This document shows positions 8,919-16,925 of a DNA stretch of 50,961 nucleotides, piece after piece. Both the position numbers and the translations under genes were made by a program. Source of the DNA: Tannerella sp. (GTDB lineage Bacteria > Bacteroidota > Bacteroidia > Bacteroidales > Tannerellaceae). Numbering within the stretch: position 1 is the stretch's first letter; each line of letters begins with the position of its first letter. The notes beneath the pieces were generated by a model, which saw only the letters and a list, made by a program, of their open reading frames with translations, ran no database searches and had not been told where the DNA came from. The DNA lies in NCBI GenBank assembly GCA_031277335.1, contig JAITMM010000014.1, positions 1 through 50,961 on the forward strand. The letters run 5' to 3'.

Positions 8919-10592
8919 ATGTTGCTTCAAGAAGATACACTTTTCGATAACCGCTATCTTTTAAAACGTTTACTGGGTTGTGGCGGATTTTCCGAAGTCT
9001 GGCTTGTGGAAGATACCAAAGTCGGCAACAAGAAGATGGCTTTGAAGGTGTATGTGCCTGAAAGAGGGCTTGATGACAACGGAGTGCAAATCTTCAGCAG
9101 CGAGTTTGAATTGGTCTTTGACCTCAATCACACCAATCTCATGCGTCCGTCGCATTTCGATGTCTGCGAACGATCTCCCTATCTGTTAATGCCTTATAGC
9201 GAGCAAGGTTCGGTCACCAGATTAGTTGGTCAAATATCCGAAGACGAAGCCTGGCAATTGCTTCACGATGTGGCGGCAGGGTTGGATTATTTGCACAGTC
9301 AGCAACCGCCCATCATTCATCAGGATATAAAACCGGATAATATACTGCTCGATCAATCAGGTCATTATCTGATATCCGACTTCGGGATCAGCACAAAAAC
9401 GCGCAGCACGCTGCGCAAAAGCATGAATGTCCCCAGATCGGGCGGCACGATGGCTTATATGCCTCCCGAACGCTTCGGAAAAGATAATTCGCCGATAAAA
9501 GCCAGCGATATATGGGCTGTCGGAGCGACTGTCTACGAACTGCTTGCCGGCGACATGCCTTTTGGCGAACATGGAGGATTGCTGCAAAAAAGCGGGTCGG
9601 AAATCCCGAATATTCCGGGAAAATGGTCGAAAGATATGGTCGAAATCGTTCATCGCTGCCTTCAGCAGGAACCTTGGAACAGACCTCTTGCTCATCAAAT
9701 TGTGGAATGGACTGACGCTCATTTTAAGGGCGAAAAAATAGTCTTCTCCACCAATAAGACAAAAAATCCGAATCGTAAGAATAAGAATATCTTTTGGATA
9801 ATCGGCGGAGGCATCGTTTTCTTAGTTGCCATAGCAGCTATTTCGTTTATTTTCTTGCTTCCACGTATCTTAAATAATAAACCGGAAACGGTCGGCATCG
9901 CCATCAACGAGGCCTCATCAACCGATGACTATGTCTCTACTCCTCAACCCTCGCCGACCGGATCCGGCGCCATCGCTGATTCGGCATTGTCTACAAACAC
10001 TGACGAACAGCTTCAACCGCAAACAAATACGCAGTCTCAACCGACTTCGCCGACGCCTGAGCGTTATAACACTCCGGCTCCCGAACCTGCCCCCGCCGCC
10101 GTTCAATCATGGATTACGGAATACGATCGTATTCTGACACTTGCGCAAGCAGCCTTTCGCAATAAGAATTTTGAACAGGCCAAGACCGAGTATAACCGCG
10201 CCTTGACACTTGCCAACCGTAATGGCGACAGGACAAAAGCTACTTTTGTGACAGGTCAGATTGACGAATGTACGAAGTTGATTGAAGAACAACGCAAAGC
10301 AGATGAAGATGCACGCCAACAAGCTATCCAACAACGTCTTGCAACATACAATACGTTTAACAATCAATTTACGCTTGGTTCCAATTTTCTGATCGTACAG
10401 GCAAAATCCAACAATCGATGGGGGATTATAAACCTGGAAGGTGAAGAAAAAGAAGCATTTACGTATTCGCAGGTATCTATCCGTCTGAAAAACAATGCTT
10501 ATGCCTTAAAAAACGAACAAGGCTGGACGGTATTTGACACTTCGGCTAATAAAGTCGCCACAAATCTTGAAAATTTAAATGATTATAGATAA
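8919..10592 (+). CDS. Membrane-anchored Ser/Thr protein kinase (copy 2) with TPR and WG-like outer domain
   Basis: Transmembrane Ser/Thr kinase and close paralogue of the gene at 4011. The kinase domain again has GCGGFSEVW, HQD at residue 136, DFG at 154 and MPPERF, so it should be active. A membrane helix (about residues 291-314, IIGGGIVFLVAIAAISFIF) is followed by a Thr/Pro/Gln-rich linker. A helical TPR-like segment comes next (about 400-485, FRNKNFEQAKTEYNRALTLA), then a terminal WG-repeat-like element (RWGIINLEGEEKEAFTYSQV). The outer region differs completely from copy 1, so the two kinases probably sense different inputs and share targets. The TAA overlaps by one base the ATG of the next gene. 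Confidence 0.95.
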   Translation: MLLQEDTLFDNRYLLKRLLGCGGFSEVWLVEDTKVGNKKMALKVYVPERGLDDNGVQIFSSEFELVFDLNHTNLMRPSHFDVCERSPYLLMPYSEQGSVTRLVGQISEDEAWQLLHDVAAGLDYLHSQQPPIIHQDIKPDNILLDQSGHYLISDFGISTKTRSTLRKSMNVPRSGGTMAYMPPERFGKDNSPIKASDIWAVGATVYELLAGDMPFGEHGGLLQKSGSEIPNIPGKWSKDMVEIVHRCLQQEPWNRPLAHQIVEWTDAHFKGEKIVFSTNKTKNPNRKNKNIFWIIGGGIVFLVAIAAISFIFLLPRILNNKPETVGIAINEASSTDDYVSTPQPSPTGSGAIADSALSTNTDEQLQPQTNTQSQPTSPTPERYNTPAPEPAPAAVQSWITEYDRILTLAQAAFRNKNFEQAKTEYNRALTLANRNGDRTKATFVTGQIDECTKLIEEQRKADEDARQQAIQQRLATYNTFNNQFTLGSNFLIVQAKSNNRWGIINLEGEEKEAFTYSQVSIRLKNNAYALKNEQGWTVFDTSANKVATNLENLNDYR

Positions 10593-11971
10593 TGAAAAAA
10601 ACAAAATCAGTATTTATTTGGTTATTATGCCTTTGCTCTACGACCCTCTTTGCCCAGCAAGAGCAAACGGCAGGAGATGCTTACGCTGCGGAAGGGAATT
10701 ATGAAGGAGCATCCGTCATGTATCGTATCTGCATGGAAACCAACGAACAATGCTTGCTCAAGCTATTTAAGTTGATCTACGACAAGAAGATTGATGCTCA
10801 ATTTACCGACGAACTGTATCAGTTAATCAATCCGCCGGCTGAAAAAGGCAATGCCGAGGCGCAATATTATTTAGGCACACTCTATCTCAATGGGATTGGA
10901 GGCGTGGAACGCGATGATGCTAAGGCAGTTCAATGGTTTCAAAAAAGTGCCGAACGTGGATTTGAAAAAGCTAAAAAAGACTTGGAAAGTCCGAAATTCA
11001 TTCAAATTTCAGGCGATCAATATGCCAATGCAAATGAATATGACAAAGCTGCCGCACAATATCGGCTTTGTAAGAATACGAACGATACGTGCTTAATAAA
11101 GCTCGTCCAACTGATATATGACGAAAAAGTCAAACCGATGTCACGCAACGAACTGTTTCAACTGCTCAACCCGCTCGCCAAAAAGGGAAACGCACAAGCA
11201 CAATATTATATGGGTATGCTCTACAAAAAAGGCATCGGAGGCGTCAGGCAACATTATAACTCTGCGTCTAAATGGTTTAAACAGAGCGCCGATCAAGGAA
11301 ATATCGAAGCCCGAAATGAATTGGATTTATTGTCGAAACCGGCTGCACCCGAAAGGCAGACGGCTCAAGAGTCTTCGCGACAGACAACGCCCCGGGCAAA
11401 AGCAGACAGACCTAAAGAAGCTGAGAATAAAGTAAATGTAGTGTCAAATGCTACTACTACGGTAGTGGAAACACCTGTAAAAAAACCGGAAAATCCTCCT
11501 GTCAGGACTGTCGACAATCCTGTAACTGTTGTTGACAGCCCCGTACAGAGGACAAATCAACGCGGAAAAATAAATGAACAGCCTGCTACCGAAATAATGA
11601 ATATCGCTCCCGAAAAGCGCTCGTCCGGTTTGGGAAATACGTTGCTGATAGTTGGAGGCGTAGCCTTAGTCGGCGGTGCGGCTGCAACTTATCTGCTCCC
11701 GCCAACCGTCGAGGAAGACTGGAGCAGCAGCAATGAGACAGGCACTTACGTAGAAGTAAAGAAGCGAAATCCCATTTACCTGATTGCTGGCGGCGTTGTC
11801 GGCGGCATCTGCATCGGCACAGGCATCGTCATCAAAGCTAAGGCAAAATCGCATAATAGCCTGTTGTCTTTAGACAGTAATATTCAGCCGCTTCCATCAT
11901 CAGGTCAGCACGATATCATGCTGAATTTTATCGCGGTGTATCGCGGAGCAGGTTTAAGATTAACTTTTTAA
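10592..11971 (+). CDS. Secreted Sel1/TPR-repeat protein, coupled to kinase copy 2
   Basis: Begins MKKTKSVFIWLLCLCSTTLFAQ, a signal peptide. Two tandem ~107-residue blocks follow (about 27-133 and 140-250). Each ends in a Sel1-like repeat, AQYYLGTLYLNGIGG in the first and AQYYMGMLYKKGIGG in the second, so the N-terminal half arose by internal duplication. A long polar, Thr/Val/Pro-rich linker leads to two Gly-rich hydrophobic stretches near the C-terminus (GNTLLIVGGVALVGGAAATY and YLIAGGVVGGICIGTGIVI) that may insert in a membrane. Sel1 repeats are protein-binding scaffolds. The TAATG overlap with the kinase gene mirrors the arrangement after kinase copy 1 and suggests a kinase-partner pair. 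Confidence 0.83.
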   Translation: MKKTKSVFIWLLCLCSTTLFAQQEQTAGDAYAAEGNYEGASVMYRICMETNEQCLLKLFKLIYDKKIDAQFTDELYQLINPPAEKGNAEAQYYLGTLYLNGIGGVERDDAKAVQWFQKSAERGFEKAKKDLESPKFIQISGDQYANANEYDKAAAQYRLCKNTNDTCLIKLVQLIYDEKVKPMSRNELFQLLNPLAKKGNAQAQYYMGMLYKKGIGGVRQHYNSASKWFKQSADQGNIEARNELDLLSKPAAPERQTAQESSRQTTPRAKADRPKEAENKVNVVSNATTTVVETPVKKPENPPVRTVDNPVTVVDSPVQRTNQRGKINEQPATEIMNIAPEKRSSGLGNTLLIVGGVALVGGAAATYLLPPTVEEDWSSSNETGTYVEVKKRNPIYLIAGGVVGGICIGTGIVIKAKAKSHNSLLSLDSNIQPLPSSGQHDIMLNFIAVYRGAGLRLTF

Positions 11972-11982
11972 TTATTAGCTAT

Positions 11983-12948
11983 ATGAAAATCAACTTATTA
12001 TCCCGGATATTATTTCTAAAAACGCTTAATTACATCGTTTCGTTGCTTTTCTCCTGTCTTGCTTTCACAAGCTGTCTTGAGACAACATCGGAAATTCCCA
12101 TCGAACTGTCGCTCTCCGTAAAATCGTTTAATTTGCCGCCGGAGGCTGTCGAAGAGTCTTTTTCGATCTACTCCAATACAAACAGCTGGACTGTTTCGAG
12201 CAGTTCGAACAATTGGCTGACGGTGTCTCCCGCCTCCGGACAAAAGGAAGGCAATGTGACAATTAGCGCTTCAGTCAACACGGTCACAACTCCGCGTTAT
12301 GCCGTCCTGACTGTCAGAGGCACCGGCGTGCCTGACCAGGAAATCCAAGTTATGCAGGAAGCAGCCGAACCTACGTTGAGCCTGTCAAAAACAGATTTGA
12401 CTTTCGCGGCTTCCGGCGGCCAAAACACGTTCAATATCACCTCCACAGGCAACTGGACGGTCAGCAGTAATTCGCCGACATGGCTTACGGTATCTCCTAC
12501 ATCAAGTTCGGGAAATAAAACAGTCACCGTCACGGCCTTCGCCAACACAATCCAATCGCCGCGTGCCGCAGTCATCACCGTGACGGCAGGAAATCAATCG
12601 CAACGCGTCAATGTGACTCAATTGGGAAGCACTGCGCCGACAAAGGCTCAGATAAGGTTTCAAAAGGCAAAAGCTTATCCCGAATGCACACAGATGGCCA
12701 TAGTTGCCGTCAACGAAACAGACATATTATCAAACTATTACTTCGGTACGCCATCAGGTACTTCGCCATACGAAGAAATCCCTTCCGGCTCTCATATCCC
12801 GGCATTTTCCGACGGCGTAAACTGGTATTATTGTTTCAACACCACGGTCAAAACGTATAACTTCCTGGCCGGCCGCCGATATACTCTGATCTGCAACGAC
12901 AACGGATCGAGTTTTGTCTTTACCGTAAGAGATGATGGAACGTTTTAA
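11983..12948 (+). CDS. Lipoprotein with two BACON domains
   Basis: Exported protein with a long hydrophobic N-terminus ending LLFSCLAFTSC, a relaxed Bacteroidetes-type lipobox. Two BACON-type beta-sandwich domains (about residues 40-125 and 128-215) each carry the NSWTVSSSSNNWLTVSP kind of signature and end in a QEIQVMQEA or QRVNVTQLG strand. BACON domains are associated with glycan or mucin binding in Bacteroidetes. The last ~100 residues are Tyr-rich and unrecognised. The gene is 11 bases after the Sel1 protein and probably in the same transcript. Cell-surface placement is inferred from the lipobox. Confidence 0.85.
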   Translation: MKINLLSRILFLKTLNYIVSLLFSCLAFTSCLETTSEIPIELSLSVKSFNLPPEAVEESFSIYSNTNSWTVSSSSNNWLTVSPASGQKEGNVTISASVNTVTTPRYAVLTVRGTGVPDQEIQVMQEAAEPTLSLSKTDLTFAASGGQNTFNITSTGNWTVSSNSPTWLTVSPTSSSGNKTVTVTAFANTIQSPRAAVITVTAGNQSQRVNVTQLGSTAPTKAQIRFQKAKAYPECTQMAIVAVNETDILSNYYFGTPSGTSPYEEIPSGSHIPAFSDGVNWYYCFNTTVKTYNFLAGRRYTLICNDNGSSFVFTVRDDGTF

Positions 12949-12958
12949 ATATAACATT

Positions 12959-15511
12959 ATGAGACAGAGGATATTATTATTGTGTACTGCGATTTTTTTC
13001 TCGACGCAGGTATGGGGAGAAATTAATATTCCCGCAGGCGTTGTTGCAAATCATAACATAAAGATTGATAGTGAAATAGAAATAACAGCTTACGCTAATT
13101 CGGTGATGATGACTGCGGCAGAATCGGATTTTGATGTTGTAAACAGTGTACTTGTCAATTACAACGGTACGGGTGGAAATATCGTGATACCCGGCAATTT
13201 GGGGATTATTGCTATAGGATATCAGGCTTTTCTGGGGAATCAGACGGTTACTTCGGTGGAGATTCCGCAGGGAGTAACACGTATAGAAACTTCGGCATTC
13301 AGCAGCTGCTCCAAAATGACTTCGGTCAAACTGCCTGACGGGCTAATCACAATCGGCGACAGGGCATTTTATAATTGTATTTCTCTGACTTCCATTGATA
13401 TACCAAAAAGCGTAAAAGGCATTGGCCAATGGACGTTTTTCAAATGTCCTGTGATGCGCGATGTCACAGCGCACTGGGACAAAGCGGCAGATATCCCCGA
13501 TGCACCGGCTTTTCTTGCTGTCGAATCCGCCAATGCCACGCTTCATGTTCCGGCAGGGATGAAATCAGCTTACCGGTACGCTTACGGATGGGAAGATTTC
13601 GGAGCATACATGGAAGAAAGCAGGGAAGAGATTATTTTGAATCATTGGTGTTGGTGGCTTAAACCCGGTGAAACACTTCAGCTTTCAGCAACTTCAACTT
13701 CTCAAAATCAAACTTTTACATGGAAATCAGATAATCAGACTGTGGCAACTGTAACCGGATCGGGACCAAATGCGACTGTAAAAGCTATATCACGTGGTAA
13801 TACTGTTATTCGTGTTTTTTCTCAAACCGGGAATGAAGGTCCATCATGTAGAATATTTGTTAATGATGATAATAATACATCAACTCATGGTTTTATTTCA
13901 TCTTTAAGCTATATGTACATTGGTCAAAAATACAAATTTGTTATGCAATCCGGTCCTGAAAATAAAACATTTGAGTGGATATCAAGTAATCCATCTATAG
14001 CTTCGGTTGATCAAGAAGGATTAGTAACTGCAATACGTAAAGGAACAGTTAATATTGGGATGGGCTATAATGGCTTTTTAGTAGCTTTTTATTCCGTATC
14101 AATTATAGACAAACAAACTGCCTTTAATTCATCAGATATTGAAACTTTAAAAAATTTTGTCAGACAGGATATTAATTATATTTCACTCGGTCTAAGTTCC
14201 GGTTGGGAAAATGATTCACAATGGTTTGAAAAAGTGGAAGGTGTACAATGGAAATATATCGAGAATGGTGCAAAAATGTATATTATGTATATAAATTGGA
14301 GTGGCCATAATGTAACCGGTAGGTTGGATGCTACAGGTTTTACAGCCCTTCAAAGTTTGAGTGTAAATAATACCAAAATATCAGAAATAAATGTCAGCGG
14401 TTTGCAAAACCTTAGTTATCTAGAATGTTCTAATATGGGGTTACTTAGGTATTTGGATGTAAGTAAAAATCCAAGTTTAAAGTATTTATACTGTTCGGGT
14501 AATATATTTAGTTTTAATACTTTACCAATTAAAGAAACAAAATATTCAAATTATCGGTACGCCCCTCAACTGACCGTCAACCTCCCTGCAAGCCCCGGTA
14601 AGGAAATTGACATGACTGACTATCTGCACAATAATAAAACCTTTTTCAAATGGTATCGTCAAAGTAATCTTACCACCCAATTAACTGATATCAAAGAATC
14701 AGGCGTCAAGGGAAAATTCCTTATTCCGGCAGGCTATGCCGACGCCGATTTGGTCTGCATGATGACAAACAGCGACTTTCCCGATTTCACCGGCGACAAT
14801 GCCCTGAAAGTCAGGGTGCATGTCGGCTCCAATACCGACGGAGCAATTGTTGCCGAGCAAAAATCGGACACAAATCCCGATACCGAATCAGTAGATATAA
14901 TATATGATATTCCCGACGGCGTAAACGGCTACGAAGTCACAATGCGAATCAAACTGCCCAAAGGCATCAGACCGGACGAGGCTTCATTGCAAAAAACTAT
15001 GGCACAGGGTAATTATGTATTCAGACTTATAGAAGAAGCAACAGACGGAATTTCTTCATGGTGGTTATTATCAATTTTCTACGATAACATCCCCTCTGCG
15101 CGTTCCATGCTCAGAGCCTCCGCTACGTCCGCTATTTTAAATCTCCCGTTACTCATTGACAAACAGTTGCCAAGCGGAAACTATATAGTCACTTTCAGAA
15201 ACATATTGCTGGCTTTCGATAACGGAACGCAACGCGTAGAACCGGAAATTCCAATAGTCCTCAGGATTGACCGCACAACCGCCACAGAACGTATTGATCA
15301 AACGGCGGTTCAGTCCTACATTTATAATAACAAGCTGTATATCAATAGCCCCAATGCCGAATCCATCCGTATATATTCGATTACCGGCATGTTATTGCAA
15401 ACCGCCCAAAAACCGTCAGGCGTCTTCCAAATGCCGCTTAACGGATTGAAAAACGGCATCCTTATCATCACCGGAAGCTCCGGCTGGGCACGCAAAGCAG
15501 TGAAAAATTAA
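12959..15511 (+). CDS. BspA-like LRR/Ig-like surface protein with T9SS sorting tail
   Basis: I start at the ATG at 12959 (MRQRILLLCTAIFFSTQVWG), which gives a clean signal peptide; the track's ATG at 12932 overlaps the previous gene. BspA/LRR_5 repeats such as VTRIETSAFSSCSKMTSVKL occupy about residues 75-190. Two Ig-like BIG2 domains follow (about 235-390; WKSDNQTVATV, WISSNPSIASV), then short LRRs (about 455-510; LQSLSVNN, LKYLYCSGN) and a beta-rich region. The C-terminus (IRIYSITGMLLQTA...LKNGILIITG) matches the type A T9SS sorting domain, so the protein is probably secreted by T9SS and fixed to the surface, where BspA proteins mediate adhesion. The central third (13640-14560) is strikingly AT-rich compared with both ends. 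Confidence 0.88.
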   Translation: MRQRILLLCTAIFFSTQVWGEINIPAGVVANHNIKIDSEIEITAYANSVMMTAAESDFDVVNSVLVNYNGTGGNIVIPGNLGIIAIGYQAFLGNQTVTSVEIPQGVTRIETSAFSSCSKMTSVKLPDGLITIGDRAFYNCISLTSIDIPKSVKGIGQWTFFKCPVMRDVTAHWDKAADIPDAPAFLAVESANATLHVPAGMKSAYRYAYGWEDFGAYMEESREEIILNHWCWWLKPGETLQLSATSTSQNQTFTWKSDNQTVATVTGSGPNATVKAISRGNTVIRVFSQTGNEGPSCRIFVNDDNNTSTHGFISSLSYMYIGQKYKFVMQSGPENKTFEWISSNPSIASVDQEGLVTAIRKGTVNIGMGYNGFLVAFYSVSIIDKQTAFNSSDIETLKNFVRQDINYISLGLSSGWENDSQWFEKVEGVQWKYIENGAKMYIMYINWSGHNVTGRLDATGFTALQSLSVNNTKISEINVSGLQNLSYLECSNMGLLRYLDVSKNPSLKYLYCSGNIFSFNTLPIKETKYSNYRYAPQLTVNLPASPGKEIDMTDYLHNNKTFFKWYRQSNLTTQLTDIKESGVKGKFLIPAGYADADLVCMMTNSDFPDFTGDNALKVRVHVGSNTDGAIVAEQKSDTNPDTESVDIIYDIPDGVNGYEVTMRIKLPKGIRPDEASLQKTMAQGNYVFRLIEEATDGISSWWLLSIFYDNIPSARSMLRASATSAILNLPLLIDKQLPSGNYIVTFRNILLAFDNGTQRVEPEIPIVLRIDRTTATERIDQTAVQSYIYNNKLYINSPNAESIRIYSITGMLLQTAQKPSGVFQMPLNGLKNGILIITGSSGWARKAVKN

Positions 15512-15538
15512 ATATAACAAATTAAATATCATAAATTT

Positions 15539-16228
15539 ATGAACATTAAAAAATTAAAGTTACTATTACCGGCAACCGTGTTATCATTGTCATTCCTCGC
15601 AGGCAGTTGCAGCGACGATAACGCACCGGGCATTGAGACGAATAAAGACGGCACAATTTCCGTCATTGAAGGCAAAATTTTCAATGAACTTGATGAATCG
15701 GTGGAGATTAAGACTGTTGGAGGATGTTTATGGGACGACTGGGATAATATCTACGTCGTATCAATGGCTCCATTTGAAAATGGCGGTTTTCGGATGGAAC
15801 TTCCACCGGAAGTGACAGATGAAAGCTATTTGGAGCTACTTTACCCTGTTTTTGCAGAGATTCCGGAAATTAAGTTTTCAGACACTAAAGTAAAATATCG
15901 CGAGTTGGAAATTTTTGCCAATCGTGGTAGTGAGATTGAAATGGGCGCTTATGATGTTTATTTACAGACAGTCGACCCTGCACTGTCAAAAGTGCCGGAT
16001 AAAGGTGCTTATTGTATATTTACCTACGTCGACCGCGATGTCACCATAACCGGTAAAGTTACCTCTGAATCAGAACTTGACCCTCTCGCTGTCTCCGAAA
16101 TAGACCTTTCCCTAAAAAAAGGCTGGAACGCCGTTTACTCCGAGTTTGATTATACGTCAAAACCTGCGCGAACAAAATCCTCCACCAAAGCCCCAAGCGG
16201 CTTGAAATGGTGGGTAGATATAGATTAG
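15539..16228 (+). CDS. Small lipoprotein, paralogue A
   Basis: Lipoprotein signal MNIKKLKLLLPATVLSLSFLAGSC with Cys followed by Ser-Asp-Asp, a surface-exposure-compatible context in Bacteroidetes. The mature ~205 residues are acidic and beta-rich with no family I recognise. The C-terminal third contains a Tyr-x-Asp-Arg-Asp-Val strand, a LSLKKGWN motif and a terminal GLKWWVD. The same elements recur in the next gene, so the two are tandem paralogues. The gene lies 27 bases after the BspA-like gene and is likely cotranscribed; partnership with that surface protein is possible but unproven. Confidence 0.75.
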   Translation: MNIKKLKLLLPATVLSLSFLAGSCSDDNAPGIETNKDGTISVIEGKIFNELDESVEIKTVGGCLWDDWDNIYVVSMAPFENGGFRMELPPEVTDESYLELLYPVFAEIPEIKFSDTKVKYRELEIFANRGSEIEMGAYDVYLQTVDPALSKVPDKGAYCIFTYVDRDVTITGKVTSESELDPLAVSEIDLSLKKGWNAVYSEFDYTSKPARTKSSTKAPSGLKWWVDID

Positions 16229-16254
16229 CTCTAACATTTTTAATTCAAATAATT

Positions 16255-16890
16255 ATGTGTATCAAAAATTTCAAATTATTATTTCCGGCAGTGTTACTGT
16301 CACTGTTGCTCTTAGCTGCCGGTTGCAGTAAGGATGACTTCTCGAATGGAATTAGCGTATCTGAAATAAACGTTAAAAATCCGGTAGGAGAATCATCAGA
16401 AAGTATTGATTTTGTAGAAGTTGAGTTTAACAACAAACAATTCATGACAGTTGATTTCATGGATAACGGTTTCACGGTCAATCTCCCGGAAACGGTTGAA
16501 GACTATTACCTGATGGATATAAAAGACGATTTTCCGAAAGGATTGAATATCAGCGATCCTCAAGCCAAGATTTGCTATCTGAGCATGGAGGGCGGCGACT
16601 ATGAGTCTGACTTAAAAGGCAATGAATTTCGAAGGCAGTACGAATACAGAAATATGGAATATAACGGCCCCGACGAAGCACCGGAAACAGAAGGTTTCTA
16701 TATTTATACAGACCGGGATGTTGCGATAACAGGCAAAACGGAAGGTGATTTTTTCACACCAATAAGTTGCAGTCTTTCATTAAAGAAAGGATGGAATCTT
16801 TATTTTTGGACAAGAGATCATACCGATGATTTCGGAAAGGAAACATATTCTCATAAAGAACCTAAGGGAATGCAATGGTGGGCGAGATAA
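16255..16890 (+). CDS. Small lipoprotein, paralogue B
   Basis: The track start at 16207 lies inside the preceding gene. The ATG at 16255 gives MCIKNFKLLFPAVLLSL followed by LLLLAAGC, an excellent lipobox, so I use that (211 residues). The family is unrecognised. It shares with the preceding lipoprotein the YTDRDVAITGK strand, SLSLKKGWNLYF and a terminal tryptophan pair (GMQWWAR), so it is a diverged tandem duplicate. It lies 26 bases downstream of its paralogue and is probably translated from the same message. Confidence 0.75.
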   Translation: MCIKNFKLLFPAVLLSLLLLAAGCSKDDFSNGISVSEINVKNPVGESSESIDFVEVEFNNKQFMTVDFMDNGFTVNLPETVEDYYLMDIKDDFPKGLNISDPQAKICYLSMEGGDYESDLKGNEFRRQYEYRNMEYNGPDEAPETEGFYIYTDRDVAITGKTEGDFFTPISCSLSLKKGWNLYFWTRDHTDDFGKETYSHKEPKGMQWWAR

Positions 16891-16925
16891 ATGGTAGAAA
16901 AATACTTATTAAATATCAATGAATT

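Noticed and set aside
1-11971. Regulatory part of a type VI secretion system (kinase, phosphatase and FHA are known T6SS regulators)
   Set aside because: No T6SS structural gene (sheath, Hcp, VgrG, baseplate, ATPase) is present in the window.
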